From assembly GCA_019308705.1 (NCBI GenBank), contig JAFDHW010000008.1, positions 1 through 17,364 on the forward strand: a DNA stretch of 17,364 nt, written 5' to 3'. Origin of the DNA: Deltaproteobacteria bacterium. Lineage in GTDB: Bacteria > Desulfobacterota > Desulfobacteria > Desulfobacterales > Desulfatibacillaceae. Below the pieces are notes generated by a model. That model was not told where the DNA came from and ran no database searches. It saw nothing but the letters and a program-made list of their open reading frames with translations. Positions 6,898 through 14,349 of this stretch are shown in pieces; the first letter of the stretch is position 1, and each line of letters starts with the position of its first letter. The translations under genes were made by a program, and so were the position numbers.

Positions 6898-7026
6898 AAA
6901 TAGGCGGCCTGGAAGGGATGAAGCGCAAGACGCGCAAGGCGAGAGAGCGCAGGCGTACTGCAAGTACGTCGAGCATCTCCCGTCCGCAGCGCAACGCCGC
7001 GATTCGCCCTTCTATGCCGCCTATTT
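6898..7026. repeat. 129-bp MITE-like imperfect inverted repeat
   Basis: The left end AAATAGGCGGC (6898-6908) is the exact reverse complement of the right end GCCGCCTATTT (7016-7026). The next nine bases match at seven positions. The middle is the hairpin CGTACT-GCA-AGTACG (6954-6968), centred at almost exactly the element midpoint. The rest of the arms pair only partly. The element encodes no protein I can support. Its right end contains the nrdR stop codon. I see no clear target-site duplication. It looks like a non-autonomous palindromic repeat, but that needs other copies in the genome. Confidence 0.6.
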
Positions 7027-7479
7027 CTGCTTGTCCAGCATGGTTTTGAGCTCCGCCACGAAATCCTTTACGTCCTTGAACTCACGGTAGACGCTGGCGA
7101 AACGGACGTAAGCCACCTCGTCGAGCTGGCGGAGGCGGGCGATGACCTTTTCGCCCACCACGCTGGAGGAGATTTCCTTTTCCCCGGCCTCGCGCAGGTC
7201 CTGTTCCAGCTCTTCGATGAACTGGTCGATGGCGTGCATGGACACGGGGCGTTTTTCGCAGGCGCGGGAAAGGCCGGCGCGCACCTTGTCGCGGGAGAAC
7301 TCCTCGCGGCGGCCGTCCTTTTTCACGATCATGATGGGCACTTCCTCCACCGTCTCGTACGTGGTGTAGCGCCTCCGGCAGCCCAGGCACTCGCGGCGGC
7401 GGCGGATGGTGTCGCCATCCTTGCCCACCCGGGAGTCGATGACCTTGTCGTTCTGTTCGCCGCAGTAGGGGCATTTCAT
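7021..7479 (-). CDS. nrdR: Transcriptional repressor NrdR
   Basis: NrdR senses ATP/dATP and represses ribonucleotide reductase genes. The 152-residue sequence begins MKCPYCG with the zinc ribbon cysteines C3, C6, C31 and C34, and contains the family segment [20 protein letters not shown]. The ATP-cone follows at about 49-139 ([19 protein letters not shown] to [12 protein letters not shown]). Its ATG overlaps the comEB stop (ATGA), so they are probably coupled. Neighbours glyA and comEB feed one-carbon units and dUMP into thymidylate synthesis, which fits deoxynucleotide balance. The last codons and stop (AAATAG) form the terminal inverted repeat of the adjacent palindromic element; the length is still normal. 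No NrdR box pair or reductase gene is in this window. Confidence 0.97.
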   Translation of the reverse strand: MKCPYCGEQNDKVIDSRVGKDGDTIRRRRECLGCRRRYTTYETVEEVPIMIVKKDGRREEFSRDKVRAGLSRACEKRPVSMHAIDQFIEELEQDLREAGEKEISSSVVGEKVIARLRQLDEVAYVRFASVYREFKDVKDFVAELKTMLDKQK

Positions 7480-7961
7480 GGCGTTTCGTCCTTCGGGGAA
7501 TACCGGCGCAGCACCACCCCGGCCTCGGCCAGCATGTCGTGGGCCAGGGGGTCGGCGTAGCCGGATTCGTACACCACTTCGCCCACCTCGGCGTTGATGA
7601 GCATCTTGGCGCAGATGAGGCAGGGCTGGTTGGTGCAGTACAGGGTGGCCCCCCGGATGCTCACCCCGTGGAGGCCGGCCTGGATGATGGCGTTCTGCTC
7701 GGCGTGGAGCCCCCGGCAAAGCTCGTGGCGCTCGCCCGAGGGAATACCCAGCTTCTCGCGCAGGCACCCGGCATCCAGGCAGTGGGAAAGCCCCGAGGGC
7801 GCGCCGTTGTAGCCGGTGGTCAGAATCCGCTTGTCGCGCACCAGCACCGCCCCCACGTTGCGCCTCAGGCACGTGGACCGGGTGGCCACCAGCCGGGCGA
7901 TGTCCATGAAATAGGCGTCCCACTCCGGCCGGGGCGCCCGTTTGTCCCGGGTCCGGCTCAC
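7476..7961 (-). CDS. comEB: Deoxycytidylate (dCMP) deaminase, ComEB family
   Basis: The 161-residue zinc enzyme should convert dCMP to dUMP, the substrate of thymidylate synthase. It has [18 protein letters not shown] (14-31), the zinc/catalytic H86-A-E88 and PCLIC (C114, C117). [12 protein letters not shown] (50-61) is also typical of the family. I choose the GTG at 7959-7961, giving [18 protein letters not shown]. It overlaps the glyA stop by four bases (GTGA) and has GGAAGG a few bases upstream. A longer frame from 7997 would run inside glyA without a family match. It is followed by nrdR with an ATGA overlap. The name comEB comes from Bacillus competence genetics; a competence role is not implied. 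Confidence 0.94.
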   Translation of the reverse strand: MSRTRDKRAPRPEWDAYFMDIARLVATRSTCLRRNVGAVLVRDKRILTTGYNGAPSGLSHCLDAGCLREKLGIPSGERHELCRGLHAEQNAIIQAGLHGVSIRGATLYCTNQPCLICAKMLINAEVGEVVYESGYADPLAHDMLAEAGVVLRRYSPKDETP

Positions 7962-9208
7962 ATGGCACCTTCCGGGTACAGGGGATGGGCCTGGCAAAGT
8001 TGGGTCACCTCGTCCCGGGCCTTTTCGATGACCGCCCCGGTGGGCTGTTTCAGCACCCGCATGATGATGTCCGCGATGACGGCCATCTCGGGCTCCTTCA
8101 TGCCCCGGGTGGTCACCGCAGGGGTGCCGATGCGGATGCCCGAGGTGACGAAGGGGCCTTCCTCGTCAAAGGGGATGGCGTTCTTGTTCACGGTGACGCC
8201 TGCGCGCTCCAGGGCCTGTTCCGCGGCCTTGCCCGTGATGCCCAGGGTGGACACGTTCATGAGCATCATGTGGTTGTCCGTGCCGCCGGAGACGAGCGAC
8301 CCGCCCTTTTCCACGAGGGCGGCGGCCAGGGCGGCGGCGTTCTTCTTCACCTGGGCCTGGTAGGCGGAAAACTCCGGCGAAAACGCCTCCTTAAACGCCA
8401 CGGCCTTGGCGGCGATGACGTGCATGAGCGGCCCGCCCTGGATGCCGGGGAAGATCTGGGAGTTCAACTTCTTGCCCAGGCCGTCGGCGGAGAGGATGAG
8501 CCCGCCCCGGGGTCCGCGCAAGGTCTTGTGGGTGGTGGAGGTGACCACGTGGGCGTGGGGCACGGGCGAGGGGTGCTCGCCGACGGCCACCAACCCGGCG
8601 ATGTGGGCCATGTCCACCATGAACCAGGCCCCCACGCTCTCGGCGACCTTGGCAAAAGCCTCGAAATCTATGGTGCGGGGGTACGCCGACGCGCCCGCGA
8701 TGATGAGCCTGGGCTTGTACTTCCTAGCCAGGGAGGCCACCTGGTCGTAGTCGATGACGCCCGTTTCCCTGTCCACGCCGTAGTGCACGAAGTTGTACAG
8801 CCGTCCGGAAAAGGACACGGGGCTGCCGTGGGTGAGATGGCCGCCGTGGGCCAGGTCCATGCCCATGACCGTGTCGCCCGGGGAGAGGAGCGCGAAGTAC
8901 ACCGCCATGTTGGCCTGGGACCCGGAGTGGGGCTGAACGTTGGCGTAGCCGCAGGAAAAAAGCTTCCTGGCGCGCTCCAAGGCCAGGGTCTCCACCGTGT
9001 CCACGTGCTCGCACCCGCCGTAGTAGCGGCGGCCCGGGTAGCCCTCGGCGTACTTGTTGGTGAGCACCGTGCCCTGGGCGGCCATGACCGCGGGGCTTGC
9101 GATGTTCTCGGAAGCGATGAGCTCCAGGGTGTTCTGCTGGCGGGAAAGCTCCGCCTCCACGGCCCGGGCGATGTCCGGATCCACCTTTCTTATCTTGTCC
9201 AGCTCCAA
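7958..9208 (-). CDS. glyA: Serine hydroxymethyltransferase
   Basis: GlyA interconverts serine and glycine with transfer of a one-carbon unit to tetrahydrofolate, using PLP. The 416-residue protein shows [40 protein letters not shown] (about 28-67), [13 protein letters not shown] (198-207) and the PLP lysine K228 in [15 protein letters not shown] choose the TTG at 9206-9208 ([17 protein letters not shown]), eight bases behind AGGAAGGAG. The upstream open extension is unlike the family and overlaps rpiB. The AAGGA of the binding site and the TCCTT directly before the start codon can form a short hairpin. The gene shares four bases with comEB. The 100-base gap to rpiB holds no riboswitch that I recognise. 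Confidence 0.96.
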   Translation of the reverse strand: MELDKIRKVDPDIARAVEAELSRQQNTLELIASENIASPAVMAAQGTVLTNKYAEGYPGRRYYGGCEHVDTVETLALERARKLFSCGYANVQPHSGSQANMAVYFALLSPGDTVMGMDLAHGGHLTHGSPVSFSGRLYNFVHYGVDRETGVIDYDQVASLARKYKPRLIIAGASAYPRTIDFEAFAKVAESVGAWFMVDMAHIAGLVAVGEHPSPVPHAHVVTSTTHKTLRGPRGGLILSADGLGKKLNSQIFPGIQGGPLMHVIAAKAVAFKEAFSPEFSAYQAQVKKNAAALAAALVEKGGSLVSGGTDNHMMLMNVSTLGITGKAAEQALERAGVTVNKNAIPFDEEGPFVTSGIRIGTPAVTTRGMKEPEMAVIADIIMRVLKQPTGAVIEKARDEVTQLCQAHPLYPEGAM

Positions 9209-9222
9209 AAGGATGGCTCCTT
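9209..9222 (-). promoter_or_regulatory. Ribosome binding site of glyA within a small hairpin
   Basis: In the mRNA, AAGGA (9222-9218), loop GCCA, and UCCUU (9213-9209) form a 5-bp stem immediately before the UUG start at 9208. The paired AAGGA is part of the only good Shine-Dalgarno (AGGAAGGAG). The rest of that site stays free on the 5' side. Confidence 0.45.
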
Positions 9223-9308
9223 CCTGTTGCTTGCAAACGCCCACCCCGGGCGCACCAAATCCCCGCCGGTGAAGAAGGACGCGGCAGATGGGTTCCCCGC
9301 CGAAGCCG

Positions 9309-9785
9309 TTATTGTTCCGTGCGGGGGATGGCCTCCTCTGCGCTCCTGGCCTGGTCGATCTTGTCCAACCGCACCTGGTGGCGTCCGCCCTCAAACGGGG
9401 TGGTGAGCCAGGTGTCCAAAATCTCCATGGCCAGCACGTCGCCGATGACACGGCCGCCCAAAACCAGGAGGTTGGAATCGTTGTGGGCCCTGGCCATCTT
9501 GGCGGAAAACAGGTCGTTGCACAAGGTGGCCCGCACGCCGGGGAACCGGTTGGCCACGATGGACATGCCGATGCCCGTGCCGCAGAGGAGGATCCCTCGC
9601 GAATACGCGCCCGAGGCCACGGACGAGGCCACCTTGGCCCCGAAGTCCGGGTAGTTCACCGATTCCTCGGAAAAGGTGCCCACGTCCTGGACCATGATGC
9701 CCAGTTCGTTCAGCCGCTCCTTGATCTTCTCCTTCATGGCGAAGGCGGCGTGGTCGCAGCCGATGATGATCTCCGATTTGTCCAT
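9309..9785 (-). CDS. rpiB: Ribose-5-phosphate isomerase B
   Basis: RpiB interconverts ribose 5-phosphate and ribulose 5-phosphate, the latter being a substrate of RibBA. The 158-residue protein has [11 protein letters not shown] (9-19), NYPDFG (44-49), the catalytic cysteine C68 in [15 protein letters not shown], and H101 in [17 protein letters not shown]. The ATG at 9785 gives [13 protein letters not shown], as expected, with GGGAGAG upstream. fabF ends only 17 bases before it. The pair rpiB-glyA is common in bacteria. It could also act on allose 6-phosphate, as some RpiB proteins do, but the context favours pentose metabolism. Confidence 0.95.
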   Translation of the reverse strand: MDKSEIIIGCDHAAFAMKEKIKERLNELGIMVQDVGTFSEESVNYPDFGAKVASSVASGAYSRGILLCGTGIGMSIVANRFPGVRATLCNDLFSAKMARAHNDSNLLVLGGRVIGDVLAMEILDTWLTTPFEGGRHQVRLDKIDQARSAEEAIPRTEQ

Positions 9786-9802
9786 GGCTCTCCCCCAGGG
9801 TT

Positions 9803-11077
9803 TCAGCCCGAGAAGTCCGGCGCGGTGAAGATGAGCACCCCGTTGGTGCCCCCGAAGCCGAAGGAATTGGACATGGCCGCGGCGATTGTTCGCTTCCGCG
9901 CCTTGTGGGGCACGAAATCCAGGCCGCCGCAGGCTTCGTCCGGATGTTCCAGGTTGATGGTGGGCGGGATGATTCCGTCCTTGATGGCCAGAACGGTGAA
10001 GGCCGCCTCCACGCCGCCCGCGCCGCCCAACAGGTGGCCGGTCATGGACTTGGTGGAGGAGATGGCCAGCTTTTGCGCGTGTTGGCCGAACACCGACCGG
10101 ATGGCTATAGTCTCGAACTCGTCGTTCAGCGGCGTGGAGGTGCCGTGGGCGTTTATGTAGGCGATCTCGTGGCCTTCCATGCCCGCGTCGGCAAGGGCCA
10201 TTCGCATGCACCGGGCCATGCCCTCTCCCCCCGGGCCGGGGGCGGTGAAGTGGTGGGCGTCGCCCGTGGCGCCGTAGCCCGCAACCCTGGCCAGGATGGG
10301 GGCGCCCCGCCTTTTGGCGTGCTCCTCCTCCTCCAACAGCAGGATGCCCGCGCCCTCCCCCACCACGAATCCGTCGCGGCCCGCGTCAAAGGGGCGGGAG
10401 GCGCGCTCGGGCTCGTCGTTTCGGGTGGAAAGGGCGCGCATGGCGCAGAAGCCCGCCACGCACAGAGGGGTGATGACGGACTCCACCCCGCCGGCCAGCA
10501 TGACGTCGGCCATGTTGCTTTCGATCATGCGGAAGGCCTCGCCCAGGGCGTGGGTGCCTGCGGCGCAGGCCGTGGCCGTGCAGCAGTTGGGGCCTTTGAA
10601 CCCAAGCTGCATGGACACCACGCCCGGGGCCATGTTGCCGATCATCATGGGGATGAAAAACGGGGACACCCGTGCGGGGCCGCGGGAAAGCAGGGTTTCG
10701 TGGGTCTTTTCCAGAAGGCCCAGACCGCCCAGGCCGCAGCCCAGAAACACCCCGGCGCGGTCCGGGTCAAACCCTCCCCCGGAAAGGCCCGCGGCCTCCA
10801 CGGCCATGCGGCCCGCGGCCACGGAATACGCGATGTGCGGCTCGGTCCGCCGGGCTTCCTTTTTGGGCAGGAAGTCCTCGGCGTGGAAATCCAACACCTC
10901 GCCGGCGATGCGGGCGGGCATGGCCGAGGCGTCGAACCGGGTGATGGGGCCGATGCCGGATTTCCCGGCGCACACGCCTTCCCAGGAGGGAGAAACCCCC
11001 GTGCCCAGGGGCGTGACCAGGCCCAGCCCGGTGACCACCACCCGGCGCGGGTTCGTCTGCCGTGCCAGCTGTGCCAT
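9803..11077 (-). CDS. fabF: Beta-ketoacyl-ACP synthase II
   Basis: FabF condenses malonyl-ACP with acyl-ACP to elongate fatty acids. The 424-residue protein has the thiolase-fold active site C171 (in TATACAAGTHALGE), H311 (INAHGTSTPLND) and H348 (STKSMTGHLLGGAGG), plus K343. VVVTGLGLVTPLG begins the domain at 13. The ATG at 11077 has AAGAGG upstream; the open frame further back is not family-like. acpP lies upstream across a 123-base gap with a strong hairpin. The C-H-H triad marks a true condensing enzyme rather than a chain length factor, which lacks the cysteine. Confidence 0.96.
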   Translation of the reverse strand: MAQLARQTNPRRVVVTGLGLVTPLGTGVSPSWEGVCAGKSGIGPITRFDASAMPARIAGEVLDFHAEDFLPKKEARRTEPHIAYSVAAGRMAVEAAGLSGGGFDPDRAGVFLGCGLGGLGLLEKTHETLLSRGPARVSPFFIPMMIGNMAPGVVSMQLGFKGPNCCTATACAAGTHALGEAFRMIESNMADVMLAGGVESVITPLCVAGFCAMRALSTRNDEPERASRPFDAGRDGFVVGEGAGILLLEEEEHAKRRGAPILARVAGYGATGDAHHFTAPGPGGEGMARCMRMALADAGMEGHEIAYINAHGTSTPLNDEFETIAIRSVFGQHAQKLAISSTKSMTGHLLGGAGGVEAAFTVLAIKDGIIPPTINLEHPDEACGGLDFVPHKARKRTIAAAMSNSFGFGGTNGVLIFTAPDFSG

Positions 11078-11153
11078 GGAAAAACCTCTTGCCGGGCCTT
11101 TTTTAGCCCGCGGATGCAGGTTTGCGCCGCGGCGAGGCGGATGCGGACGCACC

Positions 11154-11185
11154 GGCGCGGCGAAAACGCCGAAAAGCGCCGCGCC
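11154..11185 (-). other. Strong hairpin between acpP and fabF
   Basis: GGCGCGGCG (11185-11177 in mRNA sense) pairs with CGCCGCGCC (11162-11154), a 9-bp all-GC stem with a 14-base loop. No U-tract follows directly. It could stabilise the 3' end of an acpP transcript or partly reduce read-through, so that carrier protein exceeds FabF. Function is inferred. Confidence 0.55.
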
Positions 11186-11200
11186 CGAAATCAGGCGGAA

Positions 11201-11431
11201 CTAGGTGTTGGCCTTGATATAGTCGATGGCGTCCTTGACCGTGGCGATCTTTTCCGCCTGTTCGTCGGAGATTTCCAAATCGAAAATCTCCTCCATGGAC
11301 ATGATGAGTTCCACCAGGTCCAGGGAGTCCGCGCCCAAATCCTCCAGAAAGGAGGCCTCGGGCACCACCTCGTCGGGCTCCACCCCCAGTTTGTCCACGA
11401 TGACCTTTTTGACTTTTTCCTCTATGGACAT
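11201..11431 (-). CDS. acpP: Acyl carrier protein
   Basis: The 76-residue acidic protein carries the growing acyl chain. The phosphopantetheine serine is S36 in [17 protein letters not shown]. The four-helix ACP pattern is intact: [22 protein letters not shown], the DSL helix II, and [16 protein letters not shown] at the end. The ATG has GGGAG eight bases upstream. It sits between fabG and fabF, as in many bacteria, and is the standard fatty acid synthesis ACP rather than a polyketide one. The non-coding 123 bases after it contain a strong hairpin that may separate its mRNA from fabF. Confidence 0.98.
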   Translation of the reverse strand: MSIEEKVKKVIVDKLGVEPDEVVPEASFLEDLGADSLDLVELIMSMEEIFDLEISDEQAEKIATVKDAIDYIKANT

Positions 11432-11474
11432 GGCAACCGCTCCCGTTTGCTAGAACCAGTTTAGGCTCAACCCC

Positions 11475-12224
11475 CTACATGTACAATCCGCCGTTTACGG
11501 ACAGCACCTCGCCGGTGATGAAGCCGGCGGCGTCCGAAGCCAGGAAAGCCACCGCACCCGCCACGTCCTCGGGCGTACCCGCCCGGTTGAGCGGCGTGGC
11601 GGACAAGAACGCCTCCTTCACCTCCGGCGGAAGCCCGGCGGTCATGCGGGTCTCGATGTAGCCAGGAGCCACGGCGTTCACCGTGATGCCCCGGCGGGCG
11701 AGTTCCGCGGCCGCGCTCTTGGCCAGGCCGATCAAGCCCGCCTTGGACGCGGCATAGGCCGCCTGGTTGGAATTTCCCCTGAGCCCCACCACCGAGGACA
11801 CCAGCACCACGCGCCCTGCCCGCTGCTTCATCATGATGCGGGCCGCCTCCTGCACGCAGAAAAAAGCGCCCTTCAGGTTCACGGACAGCACCCGGTCCAG
11901 GTCTTCCTCCTTCAGCCGCACCAAAAACCCGTCCTTGGTGACGCCCGCGTTGACCACCAGGACGTCCAGCCCCCCGGCTTCGGAGGCGATATGCTTGAAG
12001 AACTCCTTGACCTTGGCCTTGTCGGACACGTCCGCGCCAAAGGCCCGCGCGCTGCCCCCGGCCTGCTCCACCTGGCGGATGGTCTCCCTGGCGTCTTCGG
12101 ATTCCGGGTTCCTGCACACGAAGTACACCCTGTCGCCCAACGCGCCGAAGGCCCTGCACACGGCCCGGCCGATGCCCGCGGAGCCGCCGGTCACGGCCAC
12201 GGTTCTTGGCGTTGTTCCCGTCAT
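11475..12224 (-). CDS. fabG: 3-oxoacyl-ACP reductase
   Basis: The 249-residue short-chain dehydrogenase reduces 3-oxoacyl-ACP with NADPH. The cofactor motif TGGSAGIG is at 12-19, NAG at 92-94 and N116. The catalytic S144, Y157 and K161 appear in SSVVGLRGNSNQAAYAASKAG, which closely matches FabG. The C terminus (FITGEVLSVNGGLYM) is also typical. Its ATG overlaps the stop of the preceding acyl-CoA dehydrogenase (ATGA), so the two are translationally coupled. acpP follows 43 bases later. Its place in the fab cluster makes fatty acid synthesis much more likely than another SDR role. Confidence 0.93.
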   Translation of the reverse strand: MTGTTPRTVAVTGGSAGIGRAVCRAFGALGDRVYFVCRNPESEDARETIRQVEQAGGSARAFGADVSDKAKVKEFFKHIASEAGGLDVLVVNAGVTKDGFLVRLKEEDLDRVLSVNLKGAFFCVQEAARIMMKQRAGRVVLVSSVVGLRGNSNQAAYAASKAGLIGLAKSAAAELARRGITVNAVAPGYIETRMTAGLPPEVKEAFLSATPLNRAGTPEDVAGAVAFLASDAAGFITGEVLSVNGGLYM

Positions 12225-13870
12225 GAAGAAAAGATCGCTTCCGCCGCCAGGTCCATGTCCCGGATCAGCCCGATCTCCGCCCGCCACAGCACGGGAAGTT
12301 CCGCCTCGCGCTCGAACCCGGCCAGTTCGCCGGGCCCGACGTCGCCGGTGCCCGCCATGGCGAACATGGCCTTCTTGGCGCACACCTCGCCGGTTTCCGC
12401 GGCGAAGATGCGGGAAAACACCGTGTCCATAGAATCCGGCCCGCCCTTTTTGGCGGCGGCCCGGGCCAGGGCGCAGCCCGCCTCGGTCCAGGTGGCCATG
12501 TCCGCGATGGCGAACATGACGGACTGGCTCCTGGTGAGCTTCTTGGCGTGGGCCAACTGGATGGTGCGGTTCACCGCCCGGGCGGCGGCGGAAAGCGTTT
12601 TCGCCCCCACCCCGGCCTCGGCCAGGCCGTCCATTTCCCGGGCCAGGTCCTCGTAGAACCCGCCCTTGGTCTTGAAGGTCTTTTTCCAGCGGTAAAGCGC
12701 GATGATGTTCTGCTGGATCTCGCTGGTGCCCTCGTAGATGGTCAAGATCTTGGTGTCGCGGCGGATCTTCTCCACCTCGTACTCGGCCATGTAGCCGTAG
12801 CCGCCCAGGGCCTGCACCGCCGCGTCCGCCGCGGCCACCGCCGCCTCGGATGCCAGGTACTTGGCCATGGAGGCCTGGGTGTCCACCTCCGTGCCCTGGC
12901 CGCCGGCGTCAAACGCGGCCGCCACCTGCTCGATGAGCGCCTGGGCAGCGAAAAGCCGCACCACGTGGGGCACGATAAGCTTGTGCACGTAGCCCTGTTT
13001 TTCGGCAAGCGGCGTGTGGAACTGCACCCGGGTTTTGGCGTAGTCCCGGGCGATGGCAAGGGCCCGTTCGCCCGCGCCCACGGCCATGGACCCCACCATG
13101 AGGCGCGTGCGGCCGAACACGGCGTTGGCCTGCTTGAGCCCCTGGCCGGGCACCCCGCCCACCAGCCGGTCCGCGGGCACCTCCACGTTGTCGAAGACGA
13201 GCGGGTTGGTGGCCGACGCCCGGATGCCGTGCTTGTGCTCGGGCTTGCCCGGGAAAAACCCCTCCCGGCCCTTTTCCACGATGAAAAAGGAAGGCCCTTG
13301 GGGCGTTTCCGCCAGCACGGTGAGGAAATCCGCGTGGCCGCCCGTGGAGATGAACTGCTTGGCGCCCGTGATCCTGTAGGCGACGACTTCGCCGTCCTTT
13401 TCCACGGGAACCGCCTTGGTCTTCAAGGCCGCCAGGTTGCTCCCCGCCCCGGGCTCGGTCACCGCGTAGGCCGCCAGCGCAGAGCCTTCGGCGATCTTTC
13501 CCAACCAGGTCCGCTTCTGCTCCTCGGTTCCGGCCAGAAGGATGGGTTCCGCGCCCAGCTGCAGGGCGAAAAAGGCCGTGGAGATGCCGAGGCAGATGCC
13601 GGCCATGGCGCGGGTCACCGCGCAGCCGTCCGCCGCGCCGCCGCCCATGCCGCCGTATTCTTCGGGGATGAAGACCAGTTGCAGTCCCACCTCCGGCCCC
13701 AGCATGGTGCGCAGCACGTCCTCGGGAAACACTTCCCGGGCGTCGAAATCCAGAACTTTTTCCTTGGGCAGAAGGTCGGTCCGGATCCTGGAAACCGTGT
13801 CCAGGACCATCTCCAGCATGTCTGGGTCCAGGCCCCTGTGGGCTTTTCCGGCGGGTCCGCTCGTTGTCAT
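12221..13870 (-). CDS. Acyl-CoA dehydrogenase with C-terminal extension, inside the fab operon
   Basis: The 549-residue flavoprotein belongs to the acyl-CoA dehydrogenase family. The FAD/substrate loop YAVTEPGAGSN is at 135-145 and the catalytic base is E380 in IYEGTSEIQQN. YGGMGGG lies near 72-78. About 150 residues follow the usual core, like the long VLCAD/ACAD9-type enzymes. The family oxidises acyl-CoA to 2-enoyl-CoA and passes electrons to ETF. Here the gene lies between rpmF and fabG, where plsX, fabH and fabD are often found, and overlaps fabG by four bases. A role tied to fatty acid synthesis or acyl-chain recycling is therefore possible, but substrate (CoA or ACP) and direction are unknown. 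The only strong Shine-Dalgarno is about 29 bases from the ATG, with a possible hairpin between. Confidence 0.88.
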   Translation of the reverse strand: MTTSGPAGKAHRGLDPDMLEMVLDTVSRIRTDLLPKEKVLDFDAREVFPEDVLRTMLGPEVGLQLVFIPEEYGGMGGGAADGCAVTRAMAGICLGISTAFFALQLGAEPILLAGTEEQKRTWLGKIAEGSALAAYAVTEPGAGSNLAALKTKAVPVEKDGEVVAYRITGAKQFISTGGHADFLTVLAETPQGPSFFIVEKGREGFFPGKPEHKHGIRASATNPLVFDNVEVPADRLVGGVPGQGLKQANAVFGRTRLMVGSMAVGAGERALAIARDYAKTRVQFHTPLAEKQGYVHKLIVPHVVRLFAAQALIEQVAAAFDAGGQGTEVDTQASMAKYLASEAAVAAADAAVQALGGYGYMAEYEVEKIRRDTKILTIYEGTSEIQQNIIALYRWKKTFKTKGGFYEDLAREMDGLAEAGVGAKTLSAAARAVNRTIQLAHAKKLTRSQSVMFAIADMATWTEAGCALARAAAKKGGPDSMDTVFSRIFAAETGEVCAKKAMFAMAGTGDVGPGELAGFEREAELPVLWRAEIGLIRDMDLAAEAIFSS

Positions 13871-13907
13871 GCCTGGGGCGTCCGGGAGGCGCGCCCTATC
13901 CTCCTTT
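13871..13907 (-). promoter_or_regulatory. Distant Shine-Dalgarno with intervening hairpin before the acyl-CoA dehydrogenase gene
   Basis: AAAGGAGG (13907-13900) is the only strong ribosome binding site but ends 29 bases before the ATG at 13870, and no earlier in-frame start codon exists. GGGCG (13896-13892) can pair with CGCCC (13880-13876); folding this out leaves about eight bases, a good spacing. Alternatively GGAGG (13904-13900) can pair with CCUCC (13889-13885), which would hide the site. The two folds compete. Confidence 0.5.
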
Positions 13908-13963
13908 GTTCAGGGGAAAAACCAGGAAATGAAAACGTGCCTGCGGGGCGTGCTCCGGAAGGA

Positions 13964-14143
13964 TCACTCCTCCTGGGCGATGACCTCGCGGCCCTTGTAG
14001 GTGCCGCAGTTGGGGCACACCCGATGGGGCATCTTGGGGTCCCCGCACTGAGGGCACTTCACCACGCTGGGCGCGGAGAGCTTCCAGTGGGTGCGCCTTT
14101 TGTCCCTGCGGGACTTGGATACTTTTCCTTTGGGAAGAGCCAT
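13964..14143 (-). CDS. rpmF: 50S ribosomal protein L32
   Basis: This 59-residue gene encodes a clear bL32. The N terminus [20 protein letters not shown] is nearly canonical. A zinc-binding C4 site follows: C30, C33, C43 and C46 in [18 protein letters not shown]. The ATG at 14143 is preceded by GGGAGAAG. It is the first gene after a strong promoter, and 93 bases separate it from the acyl-CoA dehydrogenase gene. rpmF at the head of a fatty acid synthesis cluster is a widespread bacterial arrangement linking membrane and ribosome synthesis; here the usual plsX does not follow. The four cysteines mark the zinc-replete form. Confidence 0.97.
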   Translation of the reverse strand: MALPKGKVSKSRRDKRRTHWKLSAPSVVKCPQCGDPKMPHRVCPNCGTYKGREVIAQEE

Positions 14144-14216
14144 GGTTCTTCTCCCAGCTCCTGATGTTCTTGCGAAAGCTCGGTGGCGGGCCTGCCGGAC
14201 ACCGTAAAAGGAACTT

Positions 14217-14244
14217 TTTATAGGAGACGGCGAATTTTTGTCAA
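14217..14244 (-). promoter_or_regulatory. Near-consensus sigma70 promoter of the rpmF-fab operon
   Basis: On the minus strand, TTGACA (14244-14239) and TATAAA (14222-14217) are separated by 16 bases. Transcription would start near 14210, leaving a leader of about 66 bases before rpmF. This is the strongest promoter-like sequence in the window and suits a highly expressed ribosomal/ACP operon. Confidence 0.75.
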
Positions 14245-14313
14245 GGTATTTTGGGCCGTGGATTGCGCCGGGGCATGGACTATGGTATCGGAATTTCCGC
14301 CATAAACCCCTGC

Positions 14314-14330
14314 CGCCCGGTTTCCGGGCG
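14314..14330 (+). other. Leader hairpin just upstream of gltX
   Basis: CGCCCGG (14314-14320), loop TTT, and CCGGGCG (14324-14330) form a 7-bp GC stem ending one base before the in-frame ATG at 14332. That position makes 14332 a poor start and favours 14350. No T-tract follows, so it is not a terminator. Confidence 0.5.
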
Positions 14331-14349
14331 CATGAAGGCCGCGAGGATC

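Noticed and set aside
9209..9308. Possible riboswitch upstream of glyA
   Set aside because: The 100-base gap shows no glycine, SAM or folate (THF) riboswitch signature that I recognise.
9905..14164. Long plus-strand open frames opposite the fab genes and the acyl-CoA dehydrogenase
   Set aside because: Same composition artefact. The minus-strand genes have full motifs, start sites and operon spacing; the antisense frames have none.
14238..14300. Plus-strand promoter for gltX
   Set aside because: TTGTCA at 14238-14243 could be a -35, but no convincing -10 lies 16-18 bases downstream, so I do not call it.
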